This document shows positions 63,678 through 64,000 of a stretch of 64,000 nt of DNA, one piece after another. This stretch comes from Acanthochromis polyacanthus (Eukaryota > Chordata > Actinopteri > Pomacentridae). The notes under the pieces were generated by a model. The model was not told the origin of the DNA. It did not search any database and saw only the letters and a list, made by a program, of their open reading frames with translations. Position 1 is the stretch's first letter, and each line of letters opens with the position of its first letter. A program made the position numbers and the translations under genes. The DNA lies in NCBI RefSeq assembly GCF_021347895.1, contig NC_067132.1, positions 4,323,268-4,387,267 of the forward strand, written 5' to 3'.

Positions 63678-64000
63678 TGTTACGTGCAGCAGCCTGCTCT
63701 CTCTCTCTCTCTCTCTCTCCCGCCCTCTCTATCTCTCTCCCTCCTTCCTCTGCCTGCTGTGCACCTGAGTGTAGTTGACACTCAGGTAGGGAGAGGAGGA
63801 GGGGCTAAGAGGAACAGGGAGTGGAGAGACGGGGCGGCACGGCACAGACACCTGGTCAGGTAGGAGGAAGTTTTCCTTCCTCCTTCACTTTTCTTTGTTT
63901 CCCCAAGCAGGTTTTTACCCCATGCGTGTTTAGGTCCTGGGGTTTTGTTGTGTTAGTTTGGCTGGAGATTACTGGTGGCTCCGTTATTCGTTTTTTGTTT
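63678..64000 (+). repeat. 3' LTR of the Gmr1-like element (partial)
   Basis: It starts TGTTACGTGCAGCAGCC right after a purine-rich tract (agggtggggg, 63668-63677) that fits the plus-strand primer site. A CT-dinucleotide run follows (about 63693-63720). A perfect 10-base-pair hairpin with a 5-base loop (63763-63787) and G-rich sequence come next. The LTR end and target site lie beyond the window. Confidence 0.8.

Larger units (their letters stand above)
60945..64000 (+). mobile_element. Gmr1-like Ty3/gypsy retrotransposon, 5' deleted, runs off window
   Basis: The order of domains is integrase, then reverse transcriptase, then RNase H, then 3' LTR. The reverse transcriptase and RNase H are of Ty3/gypsy type, yet integrase comes first as in Ty1/copia. 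That order is known for the Gmr1 group of deuterostome elements. Gag and protease are missing. The first ~34 bases (60945-60978) resemble the start of the 3' LTR, suggesting that a deletion joined the 5' LTR edge to integrase. Several stops and shifts make the copy inactive. Confidence 0.88.

Overview
This 64 kb window looks like repeat-rich, gene-poor nuclear DNA of a ray-finned (teleost) fish. I infer this from the repeats: Tc1-like elements with inverted/direct-repeat ends, a two-gene PIF/Harbinger transposon, hAT and other short inverted-repeat elements, tRNA-derived SINEs (one family ending in ATGG repeats), an L2-like LINE fragment, and a Ty3/gypsy-type retrotransposon of the Gmr1 type. 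I found no host protein-coding gene that I can name. One possible isolated host exon (36650-36800, minus) is listed with low confidence. Nearly all of the open frames are transposon genes, their decayed copies, or frames kept open by simple or tandem repeats.

Layout. 0-2.8 kb: decayed Tc1-like copies and a 264 bp inverted-repeat element (MITE) with a TA target site. 7.5-13.7 kb: an (AT)n tract, SINEs, Tc1 relics, copy 1 of a TIR element carrying a GACAAAAACA-type minisatellite, and a solitary patch of the same minisatellite. 15.5-16.6 kb: a solo LTR with a 5 bp target duplication, a perfect 45 bp hairpin and a SINE. 19.6-22.7 kb: SINE/LINE tails, a Tc1 relic and (AT)n. 26.4-31.2 kb: a SINE, a LINE-like tail and a layered insertion complex in which a Tc1 relic holds an unclassified 1.45 kb element that itself holds a hAT element, plus a second insertion in the same Tc1. 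34.67-36.31 kb: a complete Tc1-like transposon with an uninterrupted 350-residue DD34E transposase. 39.4-40.1 kb: copy 2 of the TIR element, without a minisatellite. 42.03-45.29 kb: a near-complete Harbinger transposon with convergent HARBI1-like nuclease and Myb/SANT-like (MADF) genes, both spliced. 47.6-50.5 kb: an old dispersed repeat split by a MITE, a pyrimidine-rich tract and a SINE. 51.2-53.8 kb: copy 3 of the TIR element, swollen by about 1.8 kb of minisatellite. 58.7-60.4 kb: L2-like and mariner-like relics. 60.9-64.0 kb: a broken Gmr1-like retrotransposon whose integrase precedes its reverse transcriptase-RNase H, running into a 3' LTR cut by the window end.

How parts work together. 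In the Tc1 element, one transposase acts on the two ~213 bp ends. In the Harbinger element, the nuclease and the Myb-like protein are expected to act jointly on the shared ends. The MITEs and the TIR/minisatellite family encode nothing and would depend on transposases made elsewhere. All coordinates were read by eye, and element names rest on remembered family features, not on a search.
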